This document shows positions 1 through 8,872 of a stretch of DNA of 64,000 nucleotides, piece after piece. The position numbers and the translations under genes are program-made. The notes under the pieces are model-generated. The model saw only the letters and a program-made list of their open reading frames with translations. It was not told where the DNA came from and searched no databases. Source of the stretch: Thermococcus siculi (lineage in GTDB: Archaea; Methanobacteriota_B; Thermococci; Thermococcales; Thermococcaceae); assembly GCF_002214505.1 (NCBI RefSeq), contig NZ_CP015103.1, positions 62,001-126,000 of the forward strand, in the 5' to 3' direction. Numbering within the stretch: position 1 is the stretch's first letter; each line of letters starts with the position of its first letter.

Positions 1-1
1 C

Positions 2-445
2 CCTCCTGGAGCTTTTGCATTATTATTAACTAACGAATACATTCTTCTTCCTCCTGATGTCTATGGATTGATATCTCTAAGATTCTCTCATAAAGTGAAA
101 GGGTTAACAAATGTTTCTGGATTTCATATCGACCCAGGATATTGTGGGAGAATTTTATTTGGAGTATACAACGCAGGATCTGGGGATGTCTATCTTGAGT
201 ATCGGAAGCCAACCTTTGTAATTACTTTTATGGATCTTGGAAATTCGACATCCAAACTGATGGGTATTTATACTAAAAAATCTTATGATTATATACCAGT
301 GGAATACATAGAAAAATTACGTGGTGATCCTGTCTCTTTAAGGGAATTAGACAAGAGGGTTAAGATCTTGGAGACTATTACTTATGTAATTCTAGCAAGT
401 TTTGTGTTGGCAGTGTTAATGTTTGCTCTGCAGCAGTGGAAGTGA
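2..445 (+). CDS. dUTPase/dCTP deaminase-fold protein with C-terminal membrane anchor (5' partial)
   Basis: The frame is open from base 2, so the N-terminus lies outside the window. About 147 residues remain. The stretch GFHIDPGYCGRI followed by VYNAG matches the core of the dCTP deaminase/dUTPase (trimeric dUTPase-like) fold, where the Asp and Tyr sit in the nucleotide pocket. After this domain comes a charged segment (RELDKRVKILE) that could be a short coiled coil, then a hydrophobic stretch (about 20 residues, VILASFVLAVLMFAL) ending in QQWK, which looks like a single transmembrane helix. Normal dCTP deaminases are soluble and lack this tail. Base use is clearly more AT-rich than in the genes that follow, suggesting acquired DNA. 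Whether it still deaminates or hydrolyses dCTP/dUTP cannot be judged without the N-terminal half. Confidence 0.7.
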   Translation, partial: PPGAFALLLTNEYILLPPDVYGLISLRFSHKVKGLTNVSGFHIDPGYCGRILFGVYNAGSGDVYLEYRKPTFVITFMDLGNSTSKLMGIYTKKSYDYIPVEYIEKLRGDPVSLRELDKRVKILETITYVILASFVLAVLMFALQQWK

Positions 446-449
446 TTTT

Positions 450-926
450 GTGAGACTGCTTGTTCTCGATCTGGACGGTACCCTCTGGGATCACGAGGAC
501 GCCTCACGTTTAGTTTCCCCTTACGACTTTCACAATGATTATCTGGTCGATTCCATCGGCGAAGAACTGCACCTTTTTCCCGGTGTTAGGGACTTCCTTG
601 ATTGGGCCAGCGAGCGCTTTCTTCTCTCAATAGCCAGCTGGAACATTGAGGAGAGAGTTGGGCCCATTCTCGAAGGATTCGGCCTCTGGGACTACTTTCT
701 CCTTCCGAAAATCGAGGGCCATCCTGACAAGGCTGATATGATACGGAGAACTATCGAGGAACTCGAGTCGATCGGCTACACCATCGATGATGTCATCTAC
801 GTTGACGACAGGGCAATTCACGTCGACAGAATTAAGATGGAGCTTCCAGAAGTGGACTTCATCCACATGTGGGTCGATGTAAAGTCTTTTGAGGAACTCA
901 GACAACTACTTGAAAAGCTGGATTGA
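450..926 (+). CDS. HAD-superfamily magnesium-dependent phosphatase-1-like protein
   Basis: A 158-residue HAD hydrolase. Motif I is DLDGTLWD, with the nucleophile Asp and the general acid Asp two residues on; motif II is the Ser in SIASWN; a Lys (HPDKADM) supplies motif III; VDDRAIHVD supplies the metal-binding acidic motif IV. The size and the DLDGTLW signature fit the MDP-1 subfamily of small protein or sugar phosphatases. I chose the GTG at 450 because GGAAGTGAT lies just upstream; the longer frame from 423 would add residues before the HAD beta strand and overlap the upstream gene. The substrate is unknown. It is followed 4 bases later by the DUF366 gene, so the two are probably cotranscribed. 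Confidence 0.85.
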   Translation: MRLLVLDLDGTLWDHEDASRLVSPYDFHNDYLVDSIGEELHLFPGVRDFLDWASERFLLSIASWNIEERVGPILEGFGLWDYFLLPKIEGHPDKADMIRRTIEELESIGYTIDDVIYVDDRAIHVDRIKMELPEVDFIHMWVDVKSFEELRQLLEKLD

Positions 927-930
927 GGTG

Positions 931-1503
931 ATGGAAGTGGAACTGCTCATCGTTAGGGACAGACGGATAGACTACGATGGCTCTGCAATCCAGAGCCACT
1001 GGGCCTACAGGAACTTTGGACTCCTCGGAAACTCGCTCGTTATCTTTCGAGGGAAGTGCGACGTTAAAGTAGAGGAGATGATCGACATCGAAGACCTCCG
1101 CCAGAGCAAGGAGATCAAGAGCGACGACATGGTGCACTACATCATAGAGGTCTTTGACCTCGTGAACACCCTCTTCGCCTCGACCCTCCAGAAGCTCTTC
1201 ATAGCCAAACTCTGCGAAGTTCTAGGAGAGTATGGAGTAAAGACGGAGAGAAAGGGCGACGACATCTACGTGAACGGAAAGAAGCTCAGCATCTCGATAG
1301 CCACGGTCTCCCCCGTCAGCGTGAAGATACACATAGGCATAAACGTTGAAGCCAGGGGGATTCCGGAGGGCGTTGATGCCATCGGTCTAAAGGAGCTTGG
1401 CATCTCAGATATCGATGGTTTCATGGAGAAGACAGGAGAAGCACTCGTCGCCGAGTTCAACAAGGTAAAGAAGGACAGTCTCAAGGTTAGGTGGGCTCAG
1501 TAA
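931..1503 (+). CDS. DUF366 family protein
   Basis: About 190 residues, opening with IVRDRRIDYDGSAIQSHWAYRNFGL, typical of the conserved archaeal/bacterial DUF366 family. No catalytic function is established for the family. The protein is soluble, without a signal peptide or membrane helices. GAGGTGAT at 925-932 is the ribosome binding site; ATG 931 overlaps it, so the GTG at 937 (spacing 4) is an equally good start and would shorten the product by two residues. The stop overlaps by 7 bases the stop of the convergent membrane protein gene on the minus strand. Confidence 0.75.
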   Translation: MEVELLIVRDRRIDYDGSAIQSHWAYRNFGLLGNSLVIFRGKCDVKVEEMIDIEDLRQSKEIKSDDMVHYIIEVFDLVNTLFASTLQKLFIAKLCEVLGEYGVKTERKGDDIYVNGKKLSISIATVSPVSVKIHIGINVEARGIPEGVDAIGLKELGISDIDGFMEKTGEALVAEFNKVKKDSLKVRWAQ

Positions 1504-2108
1504 AGGAAGTACAAGAGCGATCCGACGAGGGGAACTGCAAGGTTGTCATCGAGCCATCTCTGGTACTCGGTGAGCATGAGAACGGCCGCCCAGAGGACCT
1601 TTCCTATTATTCCTCCATCGAGGAGCCAGAGGGCTATCGGCAAAGCTGTTAGAAAGTAGCCTAGGCTTCCCGTCCAGTGCTTCCTGAGTTTCACGTTGAA
1701 GCCATGCCTCCTAAAGTAGTAGTGCCTTATTATCCCGGTTACCCCATCGCTGATGGCCATCGCCAGCAGAAGCGCAGTGGTGTACTCCGGCGGAAATATC
1801 AGCGGAATGATCGATGCCGAGAACGCGAAGAAGACTTCCCCGTAGTTGTGCTCTATCTGGTACCACGAAAACTCCCTCCGCTTCACGTGGGGCCATACCT
1901 GAAACACCCCGAAGGCAAAGGCAGCCATACTGAAAACCCACGCGGGAATCAGGCCGTAGTAGAACATCAGAACGGCCGGGACGATGCTGAAGTGGATTAT
2001 CTTCCTGTTCACCCACGCCAGCTCGGGGCCGAGCCTTCTCGTGCCGTATATCGCGATCAGGATGAAGGAGGCGGCGATGCCCACCCATGGGAGCCACTCC
2101 GGAACCAT
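1497..2108 (-). CDS. Dolichol kinase/phosphatidate cytidylyltransferase-like membrane protein
   Basis: About 203 residues with six or seven hydrophobic segments. The central loop SDGVTGIIR followed by KHWTGSLGYF resembles the CTP-binding region of the SEC59/dolichol kinase and diacylglycerol/phytol kinase family, in which a GDA/SDG motif and a later GKS/TGS-EG motif flank a basic stretch. Members phosphorylate polyprenols or isoprenoid alcohols with CTP in the membrane, so a role in archaeal lipid or glycan-carrier metabolism is likely but the substrate is not known. ATG 2108 was preferred because GGTGA stands 5 bases ahead; an upstream TTG at 2120 would remove that site. Convergent with the DUF366 gene. 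Confidence 0.7.
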   Translation of the reverse strand: MVPEWLPWVGIAASFILIAIYGTRRLGPELAWVNRKIIHFSIVPAVLMFYYGLIPAWVFSMAAFAFGVFQVWPHVKRREFSWYQIEHNYGEVFFAFSASIIPLIFPPEYTTALLLAMAISDGVTGIIRHYYFRRHGFNVKLRKHWTGSLGYFLTALPIALWLLDGGIIGKVLWAAVLMLTEYQRWLDDNLAVPLVGSLLYFLY

Positions 2109-2151
2109 CGATTTCACCAAAAATAAAAGAGGGGGTCGGGGTTAAATAGCT

Positions 2152-3024
2152 TTATCCAAAGGCGCTCATCACCCTGCTTAGTGCGTTGGCAAAGTCCTCC
2201 GCGTGGACGACGATGTACCAGTCATCCGTCCTCGTCAGCTCACCCCTCGACTTCCCCATCAGCTCGCCGTAGAGGCCCTGAATTCTAATCCTCGGCTCAG
2301 TCGTCGAGAGTTTGAGGGTTATCTCGCTCGGCTTCCCGTCCTCCCATACGATACCAACTTTCAGCCCCGCCTTCGTCTCCTTCCTCTTCCTGAGGCCAAG
2401 CTTTAGGTAGCGGAGCCTCTCCTCAGGTACATCGTTCTCCTCAGCCTTCTCGCGTAGGTACTCGTCGGCTAAGGTTAGCCCGTGCAGTCCCAGGCCGTAG
2501 CCGAAGACCGGGATTCCCAGGTCTTTCCGGTTTCGTCCCTTATATGCATAGACCTCTATCCTCCTTCCTGAACCCCGCGACGCCAGATAGAGGCCGTTGG
2601 TTTCGCCGCTCTTGAATTCGTCGAGGAAATCATTGAGTTGCTCGTAGAACGAGAAGGGGATCGAGAAGCTCGCCCACGTTCCCCATATCCTTGGGGGAAC
2701 GGAGACGAAGCCCATCTCCTCCAGGTGGTATTCGAGGGGCTTCGGACGAAGTATAAGAAAACCCCTCTCCGTTGGCTCCACCCCCAGTATGGCCCTCTCG
2801 GAAGGCACCAGCGCGAATTTGCCATCGCTCTCGAAGTCCCCCGCCTTCAGCAGTCTGTTCCCCCTCAGTCGCCTCTCGCCCCTTGAACTGACGACCACAG
2901 GCACTGGCGTTTTCCTTCCGGTTTCCTTGTCGTACGGCACCTTAAAACCCGCCTTCAGCAGCTCCTCCTGTATCTCAAGTGAGGCCGGAAAGAAAACCTG
3001 CATTCTCTCCAACTCAACCTCCAT
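2152..3024 (-). CDS. Conserved hypothetical protein, 290 residues
   Basis: I do not recognise this family. The product is a soluble, charged 290-residue protein with no signal peptide, no membrane helix and no cysteine pairs. A repeated arrangement of short beta-rich segments (VVSSRGERRLRGNRLLKAG, then YGLGLHGLTLADEYLREKAEE) is visible but matches no motif I know. The start ATG at 3024 follows a strong AAGGAGGAGTACCC ribosome binding site. It is divergent from lysS, with about 130 bases between the starts that carry TATA-like TTATAAAC and AAGCTTAA boxes. Codon and base use match its neighbours, so it looks like a long-standing resident gene. Confidence 0.6.
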   Translation of the reverse strand: MEVELERMQVFFPASLEIQEELLKAGFKVPYDKETGRKTPVPVVVSSRGERRLRGNRLLKAGDFESDGKFALVPSERAILGVEPTERGFLILRPKPLEYHLEEMGFVSVPPRIWGTWASFSIPFSFYEQLNDFLDEFKSGETNGLYLASRGSGRRIEVYAYKGRNRKDLGIPVFGYGLGLHGLTLADEYLREKAEENDVPEERLRYLKLGLRKRKETKAGLKVGIVWEDGKPSEITLKLSTTEPRIRIQGLYGELMGKSRGELTRTDDWYIVVHAEDFANALSRVMSAFG

Positions 3025-3152
3025 GGGTACTCCTCCTTACGCTTTATCGTAGTTTTACGTCTTAAGCTTATAAACTTTTCCGCTCTCGAGTTGTCTCGGG
3101 CGCCGAGCTTAAGCTTAAAAGGACCTGGGCAGAGCTAAGCGCGGTGGTGAGA

Positions 3153-4733
3153 ATGGTTCACTGGGCGGACTACATGGCCGAGAAGATAATCAGGGAAAGG
3201 GGCGACAAGGAGGAGTACGTCGTCGAGAGCGGGATAACCCCGAGCGGTTACGTTCACATAGGCAACTTCCGCGAGTTTTTTACTGCCTACATCGTTGGGC
3301 ATGCCCTGAGGGACAGGGGCAAGAAGGTTCGCCACATCCACATGTGGGACGACTACGACAGGTTTAGGAAAGTGCCGAAGAACGTCCCGCCTGAGTGGAG
3401 GGAGCACCTCACGAAGCCCGTTCGCGAGGTTCCCGATCCCTGGGGCTGCCACGACAGCTACGCCGAGCACTTCATGAGCCTCTTTGAGGAGGAGGTCTCA
3501 AAGCTAGGCATCGAGGTTGACTTCCTCCACGCCTACGAGCTGTACAAGAGCGGTGAGTACGCGGAGGAGGTTAAGCTGGCTCTCGCGAAGAAGGACGAGA
3601 TAAAGGCCATTCTCGACGAATTCCGCGACAGGGCCAAGCAGCCGCACCTTGAGGATTCCTGGCAGCCGGTGATGGTTTACTGCCCCCACTGCAGGAAGGA
3701 GGCGGAGTTTGTCTCCTGGGACGGCGAATGGAAAGTCCACTATAAGTGTCCGCACTGCGGCGCTGAGGGCGAGACGGACATAAGGGAAGGCAACGTGAAA
3801 CTTAGATGGCGCGTTGACTGGCCAATGAGGTGGGCGCACTTTAAGGTTGACTTCGAGCCGGCTGGAAAGGACCACCTTGCCGCTGGAAGCTCCTACGACA
3901 CCGGAAGGGAGATAGTTGAGAAGGTCTTCGGCTGGAAGGCGCCGCTCACGCTCATGTACGAGTTCGTCGGCATAAAGGGCCAGAAGGGCAAGATGTCTGG
4001 AAGCAAGGGCAACGTTATCCTCCTGAGCGATCTATTCGAGGTTCTTGAGCCCGGGATAATCCGCTTCATCTATGCCAAGGCTAGGCCGAACAAGGAGCTT
4101 AAGATCGACCTCGGCCTCGGCCTGCTCAACCTCTACGACGAGTTCGACAAGGTTGAGCGCATCTACTTCGGCCTTGAGAAGGCGAAGAATCCGGAGGAAG
4201 AGGAAGAACTCAAGAGAACCTACGAACTGTCAATGCCAAAGCTGCCCGATAGGCTGATCGCACAGGCACCCTTCAGGTTCCTGGTTACGCTCGTCCAGAT
4301 GCCCCACCTCGATGAGGAGGGGATAATACGGATTCTTCAGGAGCAGGGCCACGTTTCGGAGAAGCTAACCGAAGAAGACATTGAGAGGATAAGGCTCCGC
4401 ATAAGGCTCGCCAAGAACTGGGTTGAGAAGTACGCGCCGGAGGACGTTAAGTTCAGCCTGCTTGAAAAGCCCCCTGAAATTGAACTTGAACCAGAGGTTA
4501 GAGAGGCTATGCTTGAAGTTGCCGAGTGGCTGGAAACCCACGAGAAGTTCACCGTTGACGAGCTGAACAACGTCATCTTCGACGCCGCCAAGAAGCGCGG
4601 AATCCCAAGCAAGAAGTGGTTCAAGGCCCTCTACAACGTCTTCATCGGCAAGGACCGCGGCCCGAGGCTCGCACCTTTCCTGGCCTCTCTGGAGAAGGAG
4701 TTCGTGGTAAGGCGCCTCCGTATGGAGGCATGA
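3153..4733 (+). CDS. lysS: Lysyl-tRNA synthetase, class I
   Basis: About 526 residues. It is the archaeal class I enzyme that charges tRNA-Lys, unlike the class II LysRS of most bacteria and eukaryotes. The Rossmann HIGN motif lies near residue 35 and the KMSKS equivalent appears as KMSGSKG near residue 280. Two CPHC pairs between them ([18 protein letters not shown]) form a zinc-binding insertion. Length and motif spacing are normal for the family. ATG 3153 follows GGTGGTGAGA directly; two in-frame GTGs at 3144 and 3147 are part of that ribosome binding site. Confidence 0.97.
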   Translation: MVHWADYMAEKIIRERGDKEEYVVESGITPSGYVHIGNFREFFTAYIVGHALRDRGKKVRHIHMWDDYDRFRKVPKNVPPEWREHLTKPVREVPDPWGCHDSYAEHFMSLFEEEVSKLGIEVDFLHAYELYKSGEYAEEVKLALAKKDEIKAILDEFRDRAKQPHLEDSWQPVMVYCPHCRKEAEFVSWDGEWKVHYKCPHCGAEGETDIREGNVKLRWRVDWPMRWAHFKVDFEPAGKDHLAAGSSYDTGREIVEKVFGWKAPLTLMYEFVGIKGQKGKMSGSKGNVILLSDLFEVLEPGIIRFIYAKARPNKELKIDLGLGLLNLYDEFDKVERIYFGLEKAKNPEEEEELKRTYELSMPKLPDRLIAQAPFRFLVTLVQMPHLDEEGIIRILQEQGHVSEKLTEEDIERIRLRIRLAKNWVEKYAPEDVKFSLLEKPPEIELEPEVREAMLEVAEWLETHEKFTVDELNNVIFDAAKKRGIPSKKWFKALYNVFIGKDRGPRLAPFLASLEKEFVVRRLRMEA

Positions 4734-4782
4734 CCGGCAGCCTTTTAACTTTCCTCTCCTTACCCCTTTCTCGGTGCTTCCT

Positions 4783-6003
4783 ATGAGGACCTATCGGGCG
4801 AGGATTCTGAGCTTTGAAAACCCATCTTCTCCCTCCGAATACAGATACATGTCAGTGAACGATGAAGGACACATCGTGGCTCTCTCAAGGGAGAAGCCCG
4901 CTATTACTGGTGAACTGGTCGATTACTCCGAGTATCTGATACTTCCGGGCTTCATTGACACCCACATCCACCTTCCCCAGCTCCACGAGAGGGCAAGGAT
5001 AAGCGGCTCCCTCCTGGAGTGGCTTGAGAGGTACATTTTTCCCGCCGAGGGGAGGGTTGCAGACCCGAACTTCGCCCGGGAAGTTAACGAGGAGTTCTTC
5101 AGCCTCCTCCTCAGGAACGGGACAACCACCGCGGTGGTCTTTTCCTCCTCCCACAGGGAGGCAACGGAGATAGCCTTTGAGGAAGCTATGAAGAGCGGAA
5201 TCCGCGCCGTTATCGGTCAGGTTCTCATGGACATGAACGGTCCGGGGGAGCTACTCACGACGCCTGAGAGGGCTGTTGAGGACATCAAAGCCGTTGCATC
5301 GAGGTGGCACGGCTTTGACGGCAGGCTCTTCTACGCCGTAACGCCGCGCTTTGCGGTGAGCTGTACGATGGAGCTTATGAGGGCATCCGCTGAGGTTGCC
5401 CGTGAGATGAACCTCTACGTCCAGACACACCTGTCGGAGCAGGTTGGTGAAATCGAGGAAGTCCTGAGGCTTTTTCCGGACGCGGAGTCCTACACGGACG
5501 TTTACCTCAGGGCGGGTCTTCTCGGCGAGAGGACGATAGTGGCGCACGCCATCCATCTGAGCGACCGCGAGAGGAAGATGCTCGCGGATACAGGGACGAA
5601 GGTGGCCCACTGCCCATCCTCCAACTTCTTCCTCCACAGCGGTGTTATGGATCTTAAAGCCCAGGAGAAGGCCGGATTAACGGTCTCCCTCGGTTCAGAC
5701 GTCGGGGCTGGCCCTTTCCTCTCGATGCTCGAGGTGATGAGGGATGCGTACTACGCCAACCCAATGGGTCCCTTCAAGGCATTCCACCTGCTCACCATGG
5801 GCGGTGCGAGGGCGCTGGGGATGGAAGACAGGATAGGAAGCCTTGAAGCCGGAAAGGAGGCTGACTTTGTCGTCATCGACCCCGAGCCGCTGGCGGGAAC
5901 CGGGGGCGAGCTTGAAGTCCTTCTCTCAAGGCTTATGATACTGGGAGACGAGCGGAACGTAACGGCGAGGTACGTGCGCGGGAGGAAGCTGTGGCCTTCC
6001 TAA
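4783..6003 (+). CDS. guaD: Guanine deaminase (amidohydrolase family)
   Basis: About 406 residues. Hydrolyses guanine to xanthine and ammonia in purine catabolism. The metal site is visible: PGFIDTHIHLPQ near residue 60 (HxH), a His in VQTHLSEQ near 215, HAIHL near 253 and the Asp in LGSDVGAGP near 305. HCPSSNFFLHSG just before the last motif is characteristic of guanine deaminase as against other amidohydrolases. The start ATG lies 6 bases past GGTG and downstream of a CTTTTAAC TATA-like box at about 4743, so the gene probably has its own promoter. It is followed about 40 bases later by an indolepyruvate oxidoreductase beta-type gene on the same strand. Confidence 0.9.
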   Translation: MRTYRARILSFENPSSPSEYRYMSVNDEGHIVALSREKPAITGELVDYSEYLILPGFIDTHIHLPQLHERARISGSLLEWLERYIFPAEGRVADPNFAREVNEEFFSLLLRNGTTTAVVFSSSHREATEIAFEEAMKSGIRAVIGQVLMDMNGPGELLTTPERAVEDIKAVASRWHGFDGRLFYAVTPRFAVSCTMELMRASAEVAREMNLYVQTHLSEQVGEIEEVLRLFPDAESYTDVYLRAGLLGERTIVAHAIHLSDRERKMLADTGTKVAHCPSSNFFLHSGVMDLKAQEKAGLTVSLGSDVGAGPFLSMLEVMRDAYYANPMGPFKAFHLLTMGGARALGMEDRIGSLEAGKEADFVVIDPEPLAGTGGELEVLLSRLMILGDERNVTARYVRGRKLWPS

Positions 6004-6044
6004 TCTTTAAAAACGTCAAGGTCACATAGCCTACGGTGGTGCTC

Positions 6045-6629
6045 GTGGAGTTCAACCTCATAATAACCGGTGTCGGCGGTCAGGGTGGATTAACCCTCTC
6101 GAGAATAGTCGGAAACGCGGCCATGCACGAGGGCTACAACGTTAGAATAGGCGAGACCCTCGGGATGAGCCAGCGCTACGGAAGCGTTCTGAGCTACCTT
6201 CGCTTCGGGGAGGAGGTTTACTCACCCCTCATCGAGGAGGGAGAGGCCGACCTAATGCTCGCCCTCGAACCCGCTGAGGCTTTGAGGAACGCGCGCTTCC
6301 TTGGAAAGGACAGTCACGCGATAATAAACGCCTACCCGATTCACACCGCTACCACCCTAGTGGGCAAGGAGCGCTATCCAGAGCTGGACGAGATAAGGGA
6401 AGCGATAGGCAAAATCTGCCCCGTCCATATGCTCAACTTCCAGAGGGAGGCGGATAAAATTAATCCAAGAACGCTCGGCGTCCTGATGCTCGGCTACGCC
6501 TTCGGAAAGGGACTCGTCCCTCTCAAAAAGGAGAGCCTCTATGAGGGCATCAGAACGACCCTCCGCGAGAGGTTCTGGGAGGTAAACTTCAGGGCCCTTG
6601 AGAGAGGGATTGAGCTGGCTCGGGAATGA
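6045..6629 (+). CDS. iorB: Indolepyruvate:ferredoxin oxidoreductase beta subunit-type protein
   Basis: About 194 residues of the pyruvate ferredoxin/flavodoxin oxidoreductase gamma/catalytic domain, opening NLIITGVGGQGGLTLSRIVG, the glycine-rich signature of IorB. IOR oxidises aryl pyruvates (indolepyruvate, phenylpyruvate) from aromatic amino-acid transamination to aryl-acetyl-CoA, reducing ferredoxin. The start is a GTG at 6045 after GGTGGTGCTC. The large TPP- and Fe-S-binding alpha subunit is normally encoded next door in Thermococcales, but neither neighbour here encodes it, so this is either an unpaired paralogue or works with an alpha subunit encoded elsewhere. Confidence 0.8.
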   Translation: MEFNLIITGVGGQGGLTLSRIVGNAAMHEGYNVRIGETLGMSQRYGSVLSYLRFGEEVYSPLIEEGEADLMLALEPAEALRNARFLGKDSHAIINAYPIHTATTLVGKERYPELDEIREAIGKICPVHMLNFQREADKINPRTLGVLMLGYAFGKGLVPLKKESLYEGIRTTLRERFWEVNFRALERGIELARE

Positions 6630-6639
6630 ACTCCTTTTC

Positions 6640-7806
6640 TCATCTGTTGTATTTTCTGAAGAAGGCGTAGAATATAACCGTCGCAACCACGTAGAGGACG
6701 GCGGTTGCATAGAATGGATAGCTCAGCGAGGTTCCGAAGAGTATCCCGCCGACGTAGTTTCCCCCGCCGCGCATGAACGTCGAGAATGCTCTCCTTATCC
6801 CAGCGGCTGTGGCTTTTTCTTCCGTCGAGAAGAAGCCCATCATGAAGGAGTCGTTTATGGGCCAGACTATGTTCATCAGTATCGAGCGGAGCACGTAGAG
6901 GAACGCCGCGAGGAGAAATGTCTCTATTGAGGGAAATATCGCGAAGAGGAACGCTGCCGTGCTCTGGAATGAAGTTATCACCTTAACCGGCCCTATCCGG
7001 TAAACCAGTTTCGGTAATCCAAACGAACCGAGCCCCATGGCCAGCTGCTGGAAGAAGAATATGCCGCTTATGGCCGCGAGCGTCTGGCCGAAGCGCAGGT
7101 TGAAGTAGAGGCTCATGTAAGGTATCGTTATCCCCGCTCCGAAGCCTATGAGCGCGCTCGGAAGCGAGAACTTGAGTATTTTGATGACGAGCCCGCGGTT
7201 CCAGTTTATGCGAGGGTTCTTCACGGGGACGTCGCTTATCAGCAGAAGCGCCGGAATGACGAGGGCGAACTGCAGGAGGGCGAGGGAAATAACCAGCCTG
7301 TACGCTATTCCTTCAGTTAATCCAAGACTCATGAAGAACTCGGGCGCGAAGCCCGCTATCAGAACACCAAGCGCGTTGAATATGGTTCCCAGCCCAAAGC
7401 TTATCGAGAAGGCGTGGTGCCTCTTCTCGTCTCCCACCTCCTCGCTTAGGAGCGCCGAGAAGTTCGGCTGTCTCAGCCCCATGTTGGCTCCAACCAGAAG
7501 GAAGCCGATCATCAGGACGTAGGTGTTGAGCGCGAGAACCTGCAGAACCCTGCCCGTTAGGCCGAGAAGTGCGCTCAGGAGGAGAGTCTTCCTGTAGCCA
7601 AGTTTCAGGGAGATCTGGCCCGCGAGGAGAAAGAACAGCCCTCCTGTGAACGTCTGGATGGAGAAGAAGGTCCCCATAGCGGACATTCCGTAGCCGAGGG
7701 CCTTCAGGTAGAAGGGCATTATGAAGACCGAGAACTGGAGGAAGAGCTGACCGGCCGCGTTCGCAGCGATGAGTATCTTCGCGTCCCTGCCGTAATCCTG
7801 GAGCAT
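6640..7806 (-). CDS. Major facilitator superfamily transporter
   Basis: A 388-residue integral membrane protein with about 12 hydrophobic segments in two halves separated by a loop near residue 205 (ISDVPVKNPRINWNRG). The loop GQISLKLGYRKTLL between helices 2 and 3 is the degenerate MFS A-motif (G-x4-D-R-x-G-R-R/K). No substrate-specific motif is evident; it could be a drug or metabolite exporter. It is convergent with iorB (10 bases between stops) and divergent from the PhoU-like gene. Confidence 0.8.
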   Translation of the reverse strand: MLQDYGRDAKILIAANAAGQLFLQFSVFIMPFYLKALGYGMSAMGTFFSIQTFTGGLFFLLAGQISLKLGYRKTLLLSALLGLTGRVLQVLALNTYVLMIGFLLVGANMGLRQPNFSALLSEEVGDEKRHHAFSISFGLGTIFNALGVLIAGFAPEFFMSLGLTEGIAYRLVISLALLQFALVIPALLLISDVPVKNPRINWNRGLVIKILKFSLPSALIGFGAGITIPYMSLYFNLRFGQTLAAISGIFFFQQLAMGLGSFGLPKLVYRIGPVKVITSFQSTAAFLFAIFPSIETFLLAAFLYVLRSILMNIVWPINDSFMMGFFSTEEKATAAGIRRAFSTFMRGGGNYVGGILFGTSLSYPFYATAVLYVVATVIFYAFFRKYNR

Positions 7807-7893
7807 GTCCTAACCTAAATCTTAGCGTTTATAAGTCTATCGAAGTGAAGCCTTTTATCTTTCCGCGGGTTCTATATATCGGTGGTGGTATCT

Positions 7894-8808
7894 ATGGAGT
7901 TCAGGAAGATCCAATTTACCGGCAGGAGTTCATACATAATCTCCCTTCCAAAGAAGTGGGTCCGTGAGCACGGCCTCGGCCAGGGTGATGTTGTTCCCCT
8001 CTCTATAAACCCGGACGGTAGCATAACCATCTTTCCCAAGGAACCGAGGGAAGTGAGTGAGAGGAAGGTTCTCACGATCTCGCGCGAGTATTCCCCGGAC
8101 ATGGCGGTGAGGCTGGTTATCTCCGCCTACATCCAGGGCTACGACGTCCTTGAGATAAACCTCTCGGAGGAGATGCCCCTCTACAAGGTCAAGATAAGGA
8201 AGGTCCTCCAGAGCCTCCCAGGGGTCGAGATAATCCTCGACGAACCCCAGAGGATAGTGGCCAAGAGCCTCCTCGACGAGGAGGAGATAAACCTGGCCGA
8301 ACTGCTCAGCAGGATACGCTCCCTTGTCATCTCCATGCTCGGCGACCTGGAGCTTCTAATAGCCTCGCCCGACGACGGAGAGATCCTCAGGGATATAAAC
8401 GACCTTGAGAACGAGCTGGACAGGTTCTACTTCCTCATAATTCGGGCCGTCAACAGGCTCCTCAGCAAGCGCGGTGTCACCGAGGAGAGCGGCATAATCC
8501 GGAGAACCTTCGATCTGCTCGGCATACTCTTCATCGTCAGGAACATCGAGAGGATAGGCGACCACATCACGAGAATAGCCGAGAACCCGAGCGAGATCAA
8601 CGTTCCCTACCTCAAGGAGAAGTTTGGCCAGATGATGGCTCAGATAGAGGAGCGCGACCTGGGCAGGATAGACAGACTCATGCTTGAACTCAAGGATGAG
8701 ATACGCTCGATAGACTACCGCCAGTCCATAGCGATGGAAAGCTACCGCAGGATTCTGGAGTACCTCGAGAACATAGGGGAGACGATAATCAACATGGCCC
8801 TCAGCTGA
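7894..8808 (+). CDS. PhoU-domain regulator with N-terminal AbrB-type DNA-binding domain
   Basis: About 304 residues. Residues 1-45 (RKIQFTGRSSYIISLPKKWVREHGLGQGDVV) form a SpoVT/AbrB swapped-hairpin DNA-binding domain; the rest is helical with PhoU-type repeats (DINDLENELDRFYFLIIRAVNRLL and IERIGDHITRIAEN, the latter being the classic PhoU metal-binding E-x-x-GDH pattern). Archaeal proteins of this architecture are thought to control phosphate uptake, so it likely senses the state of a Pst-type transporter and binds DNA. No pst genes are in the window. The ATG is preceded by GGTGGTGGTATCT and a TATA-like TCTATATATC box at 7871-7880. Confidence 0.85.
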   Translation: MEFRKIQFTGRSSYIISLPKKWVREHGLGQGDVVPLSINPDGSITIFPKEPREVSERKVLTISREYSPDMAVRLVISAYIQGYDVLEINLSEEMPLYKVKIRKVLQSLPGVEIILDEPQRIVAKSLLDEEEINLAELLSRIRSLVISMLGDLELLIASPDDGEILRDINDLENELDRFYFLIIRAVNRLLSKRGVTEESGIIRRTFDLLGILFIVRNIERIGDHITRIAENPSEINVPYLKEKFGQMMAQIEERDLGRIDRLMLELKDEIRSIDYRQSIAMESYRRILEYLENIGETIINMALS

Positions 8809-8872
8809 TGCCTCTTTTTTCGTTTCCATAATCCTTTTAACCATTCGAGCGTTCTTTTCTCCGGTGGTTCTC

